DNA from: Candidatus Cyanaurora vandensis
GTDB taxonomy: Bacteria > Cyanobacteriota > Cyanobacteriia > Gloeobacterales > Anthocerotibacteraceae
Assembly (NCBI RefSeq): GCF_013285555.1
Contig: NZ_JAAXLT010000185.1
Location: forward strand, 1-38,669
DNA length: 38,669 nucleotides
Reading direction: 5' to 3'
The notes under the pieces are model-generated. The model had not been told where the DNA came from. It saw only the letters and a list, made by a program, of their open reading frames with translations, and did no database searches. A program made the position numbers and the translations under genes. Of this stretch, positions 7,001-16,016 are shown piece by piece; positions within the stretch are counted from its first letter, which is position 1, and every line of letters begins with the position of its first letter.

Positions 7001-8742
7001 TAATGGGTCCCGGACTTGCGGTGGTGGACAGCGGTACGACCAGCATGCTGGAAGATCTGGCCCGCCTGGGCGACACAGTACACCAACCAATGGTCGTGGC
7101 AGTCCATCCGGCTCTCCACCTGGGCCTCAATATAGGCCATCGCCTCAGTGAGAACGGGCGCACCATTGAGACCATCCCGGGTGGAGACCCCAGCAAAACG
7201 ATCCGCTCCTGGCGCAAAGGGCTGGAGGAAATGACGGTGCAACAGTTTCCCCTCTTCCACCACATTGAGAATCAAGCTATCCCCCCGGTGCAAGAGAGAT
7301 TCCATGGCGCGGTCCTTGGCGACCGCGACGGAAAATCCCGGCGGGTTGAAGGTGGCTTGGCTGACCCAGGAAGCAACCATGGCCCCGGTCACTTCGCCTT
7401 TGCGGGCAGTGGCGAGGTAGAGTCCGCCGACGAGACGGCCCAACGCCTGTTCCGCTGGCGTGGCCCGGACCCGCTCAGGTCGCGGTTGACGGGCTTTACG
7501 GACGGCGTGGGCGAAGTCCGTCCCGGCTTCTTTACAAAGTTGCAAGGTGCTATCGGTGGGTTTAAATTTGACCCGGATTGTCGGGAAACCCAGGGTGAAC
7601 CCGGCATCCAACAGTTTCCCCTCAATGAGATCCAAGGCCTCCCCGCTCCAACCAAACGAACCAAATACCCCGCAGGGCTGGGACTTTTTAGCGGTGGCAA
7701 GGATGACGCCCAGGGCGGTTTGAATCGGGGTCGGGGCGTGCCCGGAGATAGTCGGGGAGCCGATGATAAACCCCGCCGAGCGTTCGAGGGCCGGTTGGAT
7801 GGTCAGTGCGTCGGTCTGTTCCACGTCCAGCATCTCCACCGCCACCCCCGCCTTGGTCAGTCCACGGGCGATGGCTTGGGCCAGAGTGGTCGTACTCCCG
7901 TAGGCGGAGGCATAGATTAAAACCACCTGTTCAGTCAATTCCAGTTGTTCTTCCGACCAACGGCGGTACAGATTCAACAGTTCGCGCCGATGATAGCGAA
8001 AAAGTGGCCCGTGACCAGGGGCATAAATTTTAATCTCCAGCGGTTCAATGCGCTTGAGGGCCGTGATTAACTGACGGGCGTGGGGCGCAAGCAGACTGTT
8101 GAAATAATGATGGATGTCTTCGCGGATCAAGTCCAAGTCATCATCTAGGAGACTGTAACTACAGAAATGGGTGCTGATGACCTTGCCCGTGAAAAGAATC
8201 TTTCGGACGGGCAGATAGACAAACATTGCATCCAACCAACGAGCATTGGGGGCCATCAAAAATTGCAACACGGTTTGACCCAGGGTCAGGGTATCGCCCC
8301 CTTCCACAATCTCCAGCGGCAAGCTCTGTTCCGGTGGGGCCAAGTCGCGCAGGAACTTCGCGCCCATCTTTGAGCAGAGGATTTTGAGTTGTGGGTAAAG
8401 CTCCAGGAGGCGGTCCAGACTAGCTAGGGCCTCGGGTTCAACGTGGGTCAAGATGAGATAGTCCAAGCGGGGTAACTGCGGCTCCGTCAGATTCAACTGC
8501 CGCTCCAGGACAGTCAACAATTCTTGAAAATAACGCGGGCTATCCTCCCCCGCCGTCACGGGCAAATCCACCAGGATGTTCTGCTCCCCCAGGATTAAGT
8601 AGGAGTTGTAGGTGGTGCCGTGCTGCAACGAGAACTCGATATCAAACTTGACCTTCCCCCAGTCCTGGGCACGCAGGGCCAAGATATTCGGTGCGATCCC
8701 GCCCACCTGGATACTCTGTTCACCCACATTTAAGGTACTCAT
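6997..8742 (-). CDS. Flavodiiron protein, Flv1/FlvA type (non-canonical iron site)
   Basis: Cyanobacterial flavodiiron proteins reduce O2 to water with electrons from the photosynthetic chain, normally as Flv1/Flv3 hetero-oligomers. Three modules are visible: metallo-beta-lactamase-like (about 30-255), flavodoxin (about 270-410, LIYASAYGSTTTLAQAI) and flavin reductase (about 430-575). Several iron ligands are replaced. The H-x-E-x-D-H motif reads HVEPEA (His100 and Glu102 kept, then Glu104 and Ala105), the His before W-x-D is Arg168, and the expected Asp after LF is Lys187; the last His remains in APGHGP. Loss of ligands to neutral or basic residues marks the Flv1/FlvA group, which needs a Flv3-type partner; none is in this window. 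Start ATG 8742 has GGGAGAGG upstream. It is divergent from lysA. Confidence 0.88.
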   Translation of the reverse strand: MSTLNVGEQSIQVGGIAPNILALRAQDWGKVKFDIEFSLQHGTTYNSYLILGEQNILVDLPVTAGEDSPRYFQELLTVLERQLNLTEPQLPRLDYLILTHVEPEALASLDRLLELYPQLKILCSKMGAKFLRDLAPPEQSLPLEIVEGGDTLTLGQTVLQFLMAPNARWLDAMFVYLPVRKILFTGKVISTHFCSYSLLDDDLDLIREDIHHYFNSLLAPHARQLITALKRIEPLEIKIYAPGHGPLFRYHRRELLNLYRRWSEEQLELTEQVVLIYASAYGSTTTLAQAIARGLTKAGVAVEMLDVEQTDALTIQPALERSAGFIIGSPTISGHAPTPIQTALGVILATAKKSQPCGVFGSFGWSGEALDLIEGKLLDAGFTLGFPTIRVKFKPTDSTLQLCKEAGTDFAHAVRKARQPRPERVRATPAEQALGRLVGGLYLATARKGEVTGAMVASWVSQATFNPPGFSVAVAKDRAMESLLHRGDSLILNVVEEGKLLHRHFLQPFAPGADRFAGVSTRDGLNGAPVLTEAMAYIEAQVESRMDCHDHWLVYCVAQAGQIFQHAGRTAVHHRKSGTHY

Positions 8743-8839
8743 TGAGCCTCTCCCGGTTCTACTCTCAGAATACTTCGATTACCCGTCAGGGATTGGGCCG
8801 GTAAGGTACGGTAAAATTGCAGCACTATCACCGCTCACC

Positions 8840-10171
8840 ATGGCACCCAACCAACAAATTCGTCCGCTGACCGCCTGCGTCAACGCCCAAGGCCACCTCG
8901 CCATCGGGGGAATAGACACGGTGACACTGGCTGGACAATGGGGAACCCCCCTCTACGTGGTAGATGAACTAACCCTGCGGACAGCTTGCCGGGAATACGT
9001 CCAAGCCCTCGCCACGGCCTATCCCGGCGCAGCCCTAGCCATCTACGCCTCCAAAGCCTGGAATATCCTGGCTCTTTGCGCCTTGGTCCGCCAGGAAGGG
9101 CTAGGGATTGATGTGGTCTCAGCAGGGGAGTTAGCGGGAGCGTTGCAGGCCGGGGTTGCTGCAGACAAGATTTATTTCCATGGCAACAACAAGTCTGAGG
9201 CGGAACTAACCCTCGCTTTGACGGCGGGCGTGACGATAGTGGTAGATAACTGGTTTGAACTCAAGACCTTAGCGCGTCTGGGTCCGCAACTCAGCTATAT
9301 TCCCCGGCTCTTAGTCCGAGTTACGCCCGGTATCGAGTGCCATACCCACGAATACATCCAGACCGGACACCTCGACAGTAAATTCGGGTTTGATCCCAAC
9401 GAGATTGGTGATTTGTTTAGTTATTTAGTGGATCAACCGGGCCTCCATTGTGTCGGTCTCCATGCTCACATCGGTTCACAGATCTTTGAATTGCAACCCC
9501 ATCAGGATTTGGCGCAAGTGCTGGTGGATCTCTATGCCAAGGGTCTGCACCAGGGTTTACCTTTTTGTGAATTAAATGTCGGCGGCGGCTTGGGGGTCTG
9601 TTATGTCGCAGGGGATGACCCGCCCGCCATTGCCGCCTGGGTTGAGGCCGTGGCGGGGAGTGTGGCCCGTGCCTGTGCTAGGGCAGGCCTGGACTATCCC
9701 AAACTCATCTGTGAACCGGGCCGCTCGCTCATTGCGAATTCCTGCCTTACCCTCTATCAAGTCGGCTCCACCAAGACGGTCCCCGGTGTACGGACCTACA
9801 TTGCCGTGGATGGCGGGATGTCCGATAATCCCCGTCCAATTACCTACGGAGCGCGTTACACCGCTCTCATCGCCAACAAAGCCGACCAAGCAGCAGACCA
9901 ACTCGTGACTGTCGCCGGGAAACATTGCGAGTCTGGGGATATTCTGCTCAAGGATGTCCTGTTAGCACAACCTGAATCTGGTGACCTCCTGACTGTCTTC
10001 ACCACCGGGGCCTACAACTACGCCATGGCCTCCAACTACAACCGAGTGCCCCGGCCCGCTGCGGTCTTGGTTAATGAGGGTGAAGCAAGTCTAATTCTCC
10101 AACGCGAGACGACCGCTGACCTGTTACGTCAGGACTGTTTGCCCCCCCGCCTAATGGGTATGCCAGAATAG
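8840..10171 (+). CDS. lysA: Diaminopimelate decarboxylase
   Basis: Last step of lysine synthesis: decarboxylates meso-diaminopimelate with pyridoxal phosphate, in the cytoplasm. The alanine-racemase-fold barrel carries the PLP lysine Lys72 in IYASKAWN and the phosphate-binding and active-site motifs VGLHAHIGSQI, LNVGGGLGV and ICEPGRSLIANS. The C-terminal beta domain has GAYNYAMASNYN, which contributes the substrate-contacting Tyr. A length of 443 residues is normal. The frame is open upstream to 8612, but that part lies within the divergent flv coding region, so ATG 8840 was chosen. The 97-base gap to flv must hold both promoters; a TAAAAT at about 8811 is a candidate -10 element for lysA. 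Confidence 0.96.
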   Translation: MAPNQQIRPLTACVNAQGHLAIGGIDTVTLAGQWGTPLYVVDELTLRTACREYVQALATAYPGAALAIYASKAWNILALCALVRQEGLGIDVVSAGELAGALQAGVAADKIYFHGNNKSEAELTLALTAGVTIVVDNWFELKTLARLGPQLSYIPRLLVRVTPGIECHTHEYIQTGHLDSKFGFDPNEIGDLFSYLVDQPGLHCVGLHAHIGSQIFELQPHQDLAQVLVDLYAKGLHQGLPFCELNVGGGLGVCYVAGDDPPAIAAWVEAVAGSVARACARAGLDYPKLICEPGRSLIANSCLTLYQVGSTKTVPGVRTYIAVDGGMSDNPRPITYGARYTALIANKADQAADQLVTVAGKHCESGDILLKDVLLAQPESGDLLTVFTTGAYNYAMASNYNRVPRPAAVLVNEGEASLILQRETTADLLRQDCLPPRLMGMPE

Positions 10172-10194
10172 GAAAGCCCGTTTGGGTTTGTGTC

Positions 10195-11574
10195 ATGTCA
10201 TCTTTGCCTGTTGTTGCGATTGTTGGTCGTCCGAATGTCGGTAAGTCTACCCTCTTAAACCGTTTGTGCGGGGGACGGCAAGCAATTGTCGCAGACGAAG
10301 CGGGTGTGACCCGTGACCGCTTGTATCGAGAAGCTGAATGGACGGGCTATCGCTTCTGGGTGGTGGATACCGGCGGCGTTCTTTTTAACGAAGATACCAA
10401 GTATCTACCCCAGATCCGTGAACAGGTTGAACTCGCCCTCGCCGAAGCCCAAGTCGCTATTCTCGTCGTGGATGGTCGCGATGGTACGACCGCCGCTGAC
10501 CAAGAAATTGCCAGTTGGCTCCGGGGCCGTAAGCTCAAAGTCCTCATCGTCGTCAACAAACTCGAAGAACCCTCCACCGCCCTCGGCCTCGCCGCTGAGT
10601 TCTGGAATCTCGGCCTCGGTGAACCCTACGCTATTTCCGCCATGCACGGCTCTGGGACTGGCGATATTCTGGATGCTATCGTCGCTGACTTCCATCCCCA
10701 GACCGAATTTGAAGAAGAACAACATCCCTGTATCGCTTTAGTAGGCCGTCCCAACGTGGGCAAGTCTAGTCTGCTCAACCGCTTGGTGGGCAAAAAACGC
10801 TCGATCGTCGCCGCTGAAGCCGGGACCACCCGCGATGCCATTGATACGCTAGTCAACTGGGAAGGTAAGACTTACAAATTTGTGGATACTGCTGGGATTC
10901 GGCGTCGGGCACGGGTGGATTATGGGGTAGAGTCCTTTGGCGTGGTGCGCTCGTTCCAGGCAATGCGCCGCTCCGATGTGGTCGTCTTGATGCTGGATGC
11001 CACCGAGGGCCTAAGTGAACAGGAAATGCGCCTTGCGGGTAAAGTCCGCGAGGAAGGCCGCGCCTGCATCCTTGCTGTAAATAAATGGGACCTCGTCGAG
11101 AAGAACGAACACACCCTTTTGAGCTACACCGAGAAACTCCGCGAAGACCTCTACTACCTAGAATGGGCACCGATTATCTTCATCAGTGCCCTGACCGGAC
11201 AACGGGTCAGTAAGCTCTATCCCTTGGTGGATGAAGCCGTTACTCAGCACCGCCGCCGCGTCACCACCGCAGTCCTCAACGAAGTCCTCAAAGAGGCTAC
11301 CTTGCGCCACTCTCCCCCCGCCAGTCGCCAAGGCCGCCAGGGGCGAATTTACTACGGTACCCAGGTTAGCACCCGTCCGCCGACCTTCTGTCTGTTTGTC
11401 AACGACCCGAAATTGTTCAAAGATAACTACCGTAAATACATCGAAGAACAGTTCCGGGGAGCCTTGGGCTTCAGTGGTACGCCGTTACGTCTCTTGTGGC
11501 GGGGCAAGACTGAGCGCGAGATCGAACGCCAAGGCCGTCAGCGGGTCCGAGTCGCAGTCACAGCAAAATCTTGA
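10195..11574 (+). CDS. der: Ribosome biogenesis GTPase Der (EngA)
   Basis: An essential GTPase with two G domains that helps assemble the 50S ribosomal subunit. The first G domain (residues 1-165) has the P-loop GRPNVGKST, DTGG and a NKLE motif in place of the usual NKxD; the second (about 178-350) has GRPNVGKSS, DTAGIRRR and NKWD. A C-terminal KH-like domain (about 355-455) ends in FVNDPKLF and an RLLWRGK stretch. At 459 residues it is the normal size. The fourth motif in domain one (VVNKLEEPS) is slightly off consensus, which is seen in some Der proteins. It starts 23 bases after lysA and may be co-transcribed with it. Confidence 0.96.
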   Translation: MSSLPVVAIVGRPNVGKSTLLNRLCGGRQAIVADEAGVTRDRLYREAEWTGYRFWVVDTGGVLFNEDTKYLPQIREQVELALAEAQVAILVVDGRDGTTAADQEIASWLRGRKLKVLIVVNKLEEPSTALGLAAEFWNLGLGEPYAISAMHGSGTGDILDAIVADFHPQTEFEEEQHPCIALVGRPNVGKSSLLNRLVGKKRSIVAAEAGTTRDAIDTLVNWEGKTYKFVDTAGIRRRARVDYGVESFGVVRSFQAMRRSDVVVLMLDATEGLSEQEMRLAGKVREEGRACILAVNKWDLVEKNEHTLLSYTEKLREDLYYLEWAPIIFISALTGQRVSKLYPLVDEAVTQHRRRVTTAVLNEVLKEATLRHSPPASRQGRQGRIYYGTQVSTRPPTFCLFVNDPKLFKDNYRKYIEEQFRGALGFSGTPLRLLWRGKTEREIERQGRQRVRVAVTAKS

Positions 11575-11619
11575 CGTAGACTCAGAATGCTACTAAGCTT
11601 GAATACGCGGAACACGTTT

Positions 11620-11696
11620 GGGCCTGTAGTTCAATTGGTTAGAGCATCGCCCTGTCACGGCGAAAGTTGCCGGTTCGAACCCGGTCAGGCCCGCCA
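11620..11696 (+). tRNA. tRNA-Asp (anticodon GUC)
   Basis: The acceptor GGGCCTG (11620-11626) pairs with CAGGCCC, followed by discriminator G (11693) and an encoded CCA (11694-11696). The anticodon loop CTGTCAC gives GTC, for aspartate. The D arm (AGTTCAATTGGTTAGAGC) and T arm (CCGGTTCGAACCCGG) are standard, and the length is 77 with CCA. The start codon of the next gene lies only three bases after CCA. Confidence 0.98.
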
Positions 11697-11699
11697 ACC

Positions 11700-13325
11700 A
11701 TGAATCAATTTAATACACTGCTCTGGTTGCGCTACCGTCTTTTTAGAGGTAGTCTACAGAGCCGTGAAACCAAACTGGGAGCCTGGGCGGGTGTCCTGGG
11801 TCTAAGTTTGTTGGGATTATTGGCCTTAGGGGCCGGCAGCTTAATTTTTATGGGCTTGATCGTTATCCTCCTGCCCCGCAAGGCTCCTCTAGAGATGACC
11901 ATTGCGGCTGGACTGTGGGCGGTACTGTGGTTCCAGGTACTGACAACGGTTCTAGCCCAAGCGACGGGCGCAGGGGCGGTGGTGGACCCCCGGCGGTTTT
12001 TGCTCTATCCCATTCCGCTGGCCCGTCTATTTACGCTCAATGGCCTGACGACGGTGGCGGATGTGTCCTGTTGGCCCCTGTTGCCCGCCACGGTCGCGCT
12101 ACTTTTGGCCCCGACGGTCTACTTCCAGTCGGGATGGGGGGTGGTCTTGGTGTTGCTGGGAGTGCTCTGGTTGGGGGTGGTCGGATTTACCTTGAATCTG
12201 GTTCTGGCTTGGTTGTTGGGTCAGGGCGGACAACGGCGGGAGGTCACGACCGCACTTTTAATCGGGGGAGTTTCGGTCTTGCCCCAGGTTTTTTTGGTGA
12301 TCCAGGCCCGATTCCCTCAGTTGTTTGCTCAGTGGCGCTCGGTCCTGTCACCCTGGCAAGGTCTTTTAAAGTTCCTGCCGCCCCAGGCTTTAGCGATTGG
12401 GATGGCTGAGCTTCAGCAGGGTCAGTTGAGCGGTTTGGGACTGGCCCTAGTCGTGGTGTTGGGCTGGTGCCTGGGACTGTTGGCTCTGGGGTACTGGTGT
12501 TTTGGACGGCTAGCTCTGCAAGTCGAAACTGGAGGTACCAAGGCTGGACGAACATCCTGGCACTTACCGGACGCTTGGTGGGGGCTTTCTACTGGGACAG
12601 GAGCGATTTTAAATAAACAACTGCGTTATTTGGGACGTAATCCCCTATCGTATTTTCTACTAGTGCCCGTGGTTGTCGTCTTTGGTGGTTTGGGGCTGGG
12701 GATTTCGGCAGAGAGCTTCCGGGAGTGGGGAGGGCTCTGGGTCCTAGTCGGGGTAAGTAATGGCTTTTTATTTTCGGCCCAGTTTGCAAACAATATGTTT
12801 GGGTTTGATGGTCCTGGTTTCAAGACTTATCTCCTCAGTCCAGTCCCTTGGCAACAGGTCCTCTTAGCCCATAATCTTGCCCAAGGGGTGTGGATATTGC
12901 CCCAGGTTTTCGGCGGTGTGCTTCTACTCCAAGGACTAACGGGTGGATTGCGACTGGACCTACTGCCTCTGACCGTAATGAGCGTGGTTGTGTTGGGGGT
13001 GGTTTACAGTTTGCTAGGGAACTGGTTCTCAATTCTGGTCCCAACACGCCTAGAGTTTGGTGTTCAACGACGGCGAAGAAACTTCCCCTTGGGCTTAGCC
13101 TTGGCTCCCCTAGCTGGTCTCGGGGTTAATTTGGTCGTCCTCCTCCCCTTAGTCCTGCTAGTCCTGGGGGCACACTGGCTCCAGAACACGCTACTCCTGC
13201 AGACAGGCACGATTTTAATCATGGGAATTGCCCTGCTGGTTTACCCGGCAGGGCTAAATGCCCAAGCAAGCTGGCTAGAGACCCGTCAGGACCAAGTCCT
13301 GGAACGATTGAGTTCTCTAGAATGA
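11700..13325 (+). CDS. Polytopic membrane protein, ABC-2-type permease-like
   Basis: A 541-residue protein with roughly twelve hydrophobic segments grouped in two halves, resembling large ABC-2-type export permeases. The substrate is unknown and no ATP-binding subunit is encoded in the window, so the partner must lie elsewhere. The start was placed at ATG 11700 (MNQFNTLLWLRYRL): an earlier TTG in the frame lies inside the tRNA and would translate tRNA sequence. There is no ribosome site between the tRNA CCA (ending 11696) and ATG. After tRNA 3' processing the mRNA would have a three-base leader, so initiation may be leaderless, or depend on sequence inside the tRNA. Polar patches (TRQDQ, QRREV) separate the membrane segments. 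Confidence 0.72.
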   Translation: MNQFNTLLWLRYRLFRGSLQSRETKLGAWAGVLGLSLLGLLALGAGSLIFMGLIVILLPRKAPLEMTIAAGLWAVLWFQVLTTVLAQATGAGAVVDPRRFLLYPIPLARLFTLNGLTTVADVSCWPLLPATVALLLAPTVYFQSGWGVVLVLLGVLWLGVVGFTLNLVLAWLLGQGGQRREVTTALLIGGVSVLPQVFLVIQARFPQLFAQWRSVLSPWQGLLKFLPPQALAIGMAELQQGQLSGLGLALVVVLGWCLGLLALGYWCFGRLALQVETGGTKAGRTSWHLPDAWWGLSTGTGAILNKQLRYLGRNPLSYFLLVPVVVVFGGLGLGISAESFREWGGLWVLVGVSNGFLFSAQFANNMFGFDGPGFKTYLLSPVPWQQVLLAHNLAQGVWILPQVFGGVLLLQGLTGGLRLDLLPLTVMSVVVLGVVYSLLGNWFSILVPTRLEFGVQRRRRNFPLGLALAPLAGLGVNLVVLLPLVLLVLGAHWLQNTLLLQTGTILIMGIALLVYPAGLNAQASWLETRQDQVLERLSSLE

Positions 13326-13463
13326 ACCGAAGAAGGGCAGACCAAGGGGACGGAAAACACGGAAGCGACGCAGCAAGACGAACAGGGGACTGGGATTTTT
13401 GTTCGTGTAAACACGGTTATTTTATGGGAATGAGCACAGGATTGCAAGCTTTTTTCCGTGTAT

Positions 13464-13952
13464 TCACGTAAAGTAACGATGAAGCTTGCGATGGCGGGGA
13501 GCCGCATAGCCCATGACCAAAGGCCGAAATGTCATGTGGTGAAGCGCGTCATGGACGTACTTCGGCGCGTGGGTCGGGTAGAGAAGGGGGGGCAAAATCG
13601 GGATGTCGTGGGCGGGGCGGCGGCACCAGAGGACCTCGGGGTAAAGAATATCGCCCTCTAGATCGAGGAGGGTGGTCCGGCCTTGGGCCAAGACCCGCAG
13701 GACCCAGGTGCAGGGAGTATCGGTACCCACCAATTGGGCGGGCCGGACGTGGCCCACGGGGGTCTCAATCTCCACCACGGGCCAGTCAGGGTCTGGGGTA
13801 AGGCGGAGAATCGTATCCTGCAACTCTAAATCGAGTTCATCCAGGTGGTCGGTGATGACAGCAGGTTGTCCATCGCGCAGGAGGACCGCTATGCCATCAC
13901 TGTATTGCTCCAGGACGAAGCTTGCACTCTCGTAGACAATGATCTGAGACAC
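13464..13952 (-). CDS. Hypothetical protein of 162 residues
   Basis: No family is recognised. The start is GTG 13952 (MSQIIVYES) and no ribosome site is clear. The protein is soluble and acidic in the middle, with a His-rich end (HAPKYVHDALHHMTF and APRHRKLHRYF). The opening (SFVLEQYSDGIAVLLRDGQPAVITDHLDE) looks like ordered beta structure. The stop lies in an imperfect inverted repeat (CGTGTAAACACGG at 13404-13416 with CCGTGTATTCACG at 13456-13468) whose arms are 39 bases apart. It is separated from nurA by about 80 bases and transcribed the same way, so it could be in the same unit. Confidence 0.6.
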   Translation of the reverse strand: MSQIIVYESASFVLEQYSDGIAVLLRDGQPAVITDHLDELDLELQDTILRLTPDPDWPVVEIETPVGHVRPAQLVGTDTPCTWVLRVLAQGRTTLLDLEGDILYPEVLWCRRPAHDIPILPPLLYPTHAPKYVHDALHHMTFRPLVMGYAAPRHRKLHRYFT

Positions 13953-14035
13953 AAGGGCGGGTGAAGATGTTGGTACTTAGCTTGCCGCCATTGCCGCTTG
14001 AACTCATGAACTTCCCATGAATTCTTGACAAGGAG

Positions 14036-15211
14036 CTAGGCAATGGAGCCGCGTTTACGGGCTTCTTTGTGGGAGACGCGCACCTGGCTCAACCCAGACT
14101 TGACCATCTCCTGTTCCAACAGCGCGAAGAATTGGGTACGGTCGGCGGAACGGACGACGGCTTGGTTGTGGGCTTCAGCCAAGGCGACGGGATAGCCCTG
14201 GCCTTTTTGAGCTTAGTCGAGGGCACAGCCGAGGACCTGTTCGAGCAGGGTGTCATCTTGAGCAACCCAAGCCGGGAACTCGATCCGGGCCACTTCATCC
14301 CCGACATGCAAGTAGCAAAAATAGACCCCATGGGGACCATAGAGCCCCAAGATCCGGGAAGTGCTCCGCCATAGCGCACTGCGTTCTCCAGGCTGAAGTA
14401 AAGTTTCCCAGAGCCGACTGTCAGTGAGGGGGCTGAGACCCTGACCACAGGCTGTGGCGCGGGGTTTGAGACCGGGGCAATGCTTTTCACAGTCTGGGGG
14501 TTGGTGGGGACAGGCAGTGATTCTGAGTAGGTTCACCGTTTCACTGGCGCGTGAGGCACTGATGTAACCCGCCATTGGGACCCGCGCTTCCCGCAACCGT
14601 TCCCAATGGGCCAAGAAGGAATCGAGCACCTGGGGTTGGTAGAGTTGGGGAATTTGTTCTAGTTGCCAATAGATTAAGGAACCGTCCACGAGGGCGACCG
14701 TAGGCAGGGGGCAAGGGTCTTGAGCTAGGTCCGCCAAGACGCGGAGTTCGGCCCGCGAACGCTGGATCGCCAGCCATTCTTCAATATTGAGGCCCAGTTG
14801 TTGAGGTCCGTAGAGGTCTTCTTCTTTATAAAAAAGCTCAGGCATACTGTCGAGTCGCGCTCGCTGCCCCGTCCCGTAATACAGACAAACCCGGCCGACA
14901 TTAATTAAAAAACAATAGGCAATCTCATGGTGACTGGGTTTAATCTGGGAACCATCCGTCGCTAGGACCCGGTGTTGGCGAGGAATCGGCGTGACCGGAC
15001 GGCCCCAGTAGCCATCTACTTGCAAAGGCTCCACAGGTTCGCCAACCAAGAAACCTACCCCCGCTAAACTCGGGATAGTGGTGGGGTCCTGGGCTAGGGC
15101 GGTGAGGAGGTGCTGAGCGCGGCGTAGGCGGTGTTGCATCGCTTTACTCTCAGCTTGGAGTTGATTACCTACGCCCTTCATCTGTTGGTTGAGCTTGAGG
15201 AAGTCGAGCAT
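14036..15211 (-). pseudogene. nurA: NurA-family nuclease gene interrupted by one in-frame TAA
   Basis: NurA-family 5'-3' nucleases act in DNA end processing; cyanobacterial members are usually 380-390 residues. From ATG 15211 the frame encodes the family's two metal-binding aspartate motifs, Asp86 (VLATDGSQI) and Asp176 (VALVDGSLI), then FPAWVAQDDTLLEQVLG. It meets TAA at 14215-14213 after 332 codons (CALD). Directly after that stop the same frame stays open for 58 codons to TAG at 14036 and reads AQKGQGYPVALAEAHNQAVV, a typical conserved C-terminal block of this family. So one codon (CAA to TAA would do) breaks an otherwise full-length gene. It may be a recent pseudogene, a read-through case or a sequencing error. 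Translation to the first stop would lack the last active-site block. Confidence 0.85.
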
Positions 15212-15241
15212 TTTACCCTGGGAGCCGTTCCCTCAAAAATA

Positions 15242-16006
15242 TCAGAAGTTACGGCGCGATAGGACGGTAGTCGCCGTTAGGTCCGGTTGTTGGGCCTGTT
15301 TTTGCCCATTGGTGAGGGCAGTATTGAGAGCCCCTTGGAGGGTGAGCTTGACCCGGGGCGGATTGTTACTTGCGTTGTTACTGCTGAGGTTGGGAGCGGG
15401 AGGCGTAACTGTGTCATCCACGACCGTGAAATTACTGAGATTGTCTACCAAAGGTGCAGCGATGGACAGTGTAGCGTCCGCTGCTATACCATCTTGAACA
15501 CGCGGTACTCCCCCCACGGCCCACCAAGCACTGGAAAAGTTAGCCACATTGTTTAGCGCAGTGGGTACAGGTTGGTCAGGACAGTCATCTATATAGAGAC
15601 TAAGGGTACCGCCGCGAAAACCCAAGCTAGCTAAATCCGTGGAGGGCGCAAGGTAGTAATAGGCCCTGAACTCAAAAGGTGAAGCATTGAGACAATCCGG
15701 TGCGTTGGTACTCAAGTCGCCATCACGGTACCGCAGCAGGGCTAGGACTGGTACAGCGTCATCTGCATAGAGCGGCAGGAAGGCTGTACCCTCGTACTGC
15801 GTATAAATAGCAACCGCCTTTTGAATATCTTTACTAATGAAAGCTTGGGCCTTTTGGAGTTGGGTGCGTGAGGAGACGGTACTGAGATTCACCACACTCT
15901 GCTGTGTCATATTGGCAGCAACAGCAGCGATACCCACCCCAATAATCCCAATGATTGAGACCCCGACCAGTAATTCTGTCAAGGTCAATCCGTGCTTGCG
16001 CTCCAT
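15242..16006 (-). CDS. Type IV pilin-like pseudopilin (PilW/GspJ type, HpsC-like)
   Basis: An inner-membrane prepilin that is cut and methylated, then assembled as a minor pseudopilin. The leader and cleavage region is visible: MERKHG, then LTLTELLVGVSIIGIIGVGI, with glutamate at +5 of the mature chain. The following globular part (about residues 45-254) has Cys residues (PDCLNASP, DDCPDQP) that may form disulfides. The start ATG 16006 was chosen over the longer frame because AGGAGG lies directly upstream and the six-residue leader is typical. It follows the GspH/FimT-like gene by 10 bases and sits beside PilX- and PilV-like genes. Cyanobacterial hps clusters, which secrete hormogonium polysaccharide, have the same set; the HpsC name is inference. 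Confidence 0.82.
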   Translation of the reverse strand: MERKHGLTLTELLVGVSIIGIIGVGIAAVAANMTQQSVVNLSTVSSRTQLQKAQAFISKDIQKAVAIYTQYEGTAFLPLYADDAVPVLALLRYRDGDLSTNAPDCLNASPFEFRAYYYLAPSTDLASLGFRGGTLSLYIDDCPDQPVPTALNNVANFSSAWWAVGGVPRVQDGIAADATLSIAAPLVDNLSNFTVVDDTVTPPAPNLSSNNASNNPPRVKLTLQGALNTALTNGQKQAQQPDLTATTVLSRRNF

Positions 16007-16016
16007 ACTCAGCCTC

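Noticed and set aside
6625-7920. 431-codon plus-strand frame across nadE end and flv
   Set aside because: It overlaps two well-supported genes, and its sequence is compositionally biased with no recognisable domain.
8612-8839. N-terminal extension of lysA
   Set aside because: It would overlap the flv coding region and is not part of the LysA family; ATG 8840 starts the recognisable protein.
13404-13468. Intrinsic terminator between the permease and the 162-residue gene
   Set aside because: The inverted repeat arms are imperfect and 39 bases apart, too far for a normal terminator hairpin.
14089-14490. 133-codon minus-strand frame within nurA
   Set aside because: A shadow of the nurA reading frame; the true continuation after the stop is in the nurA frame itself, not here.
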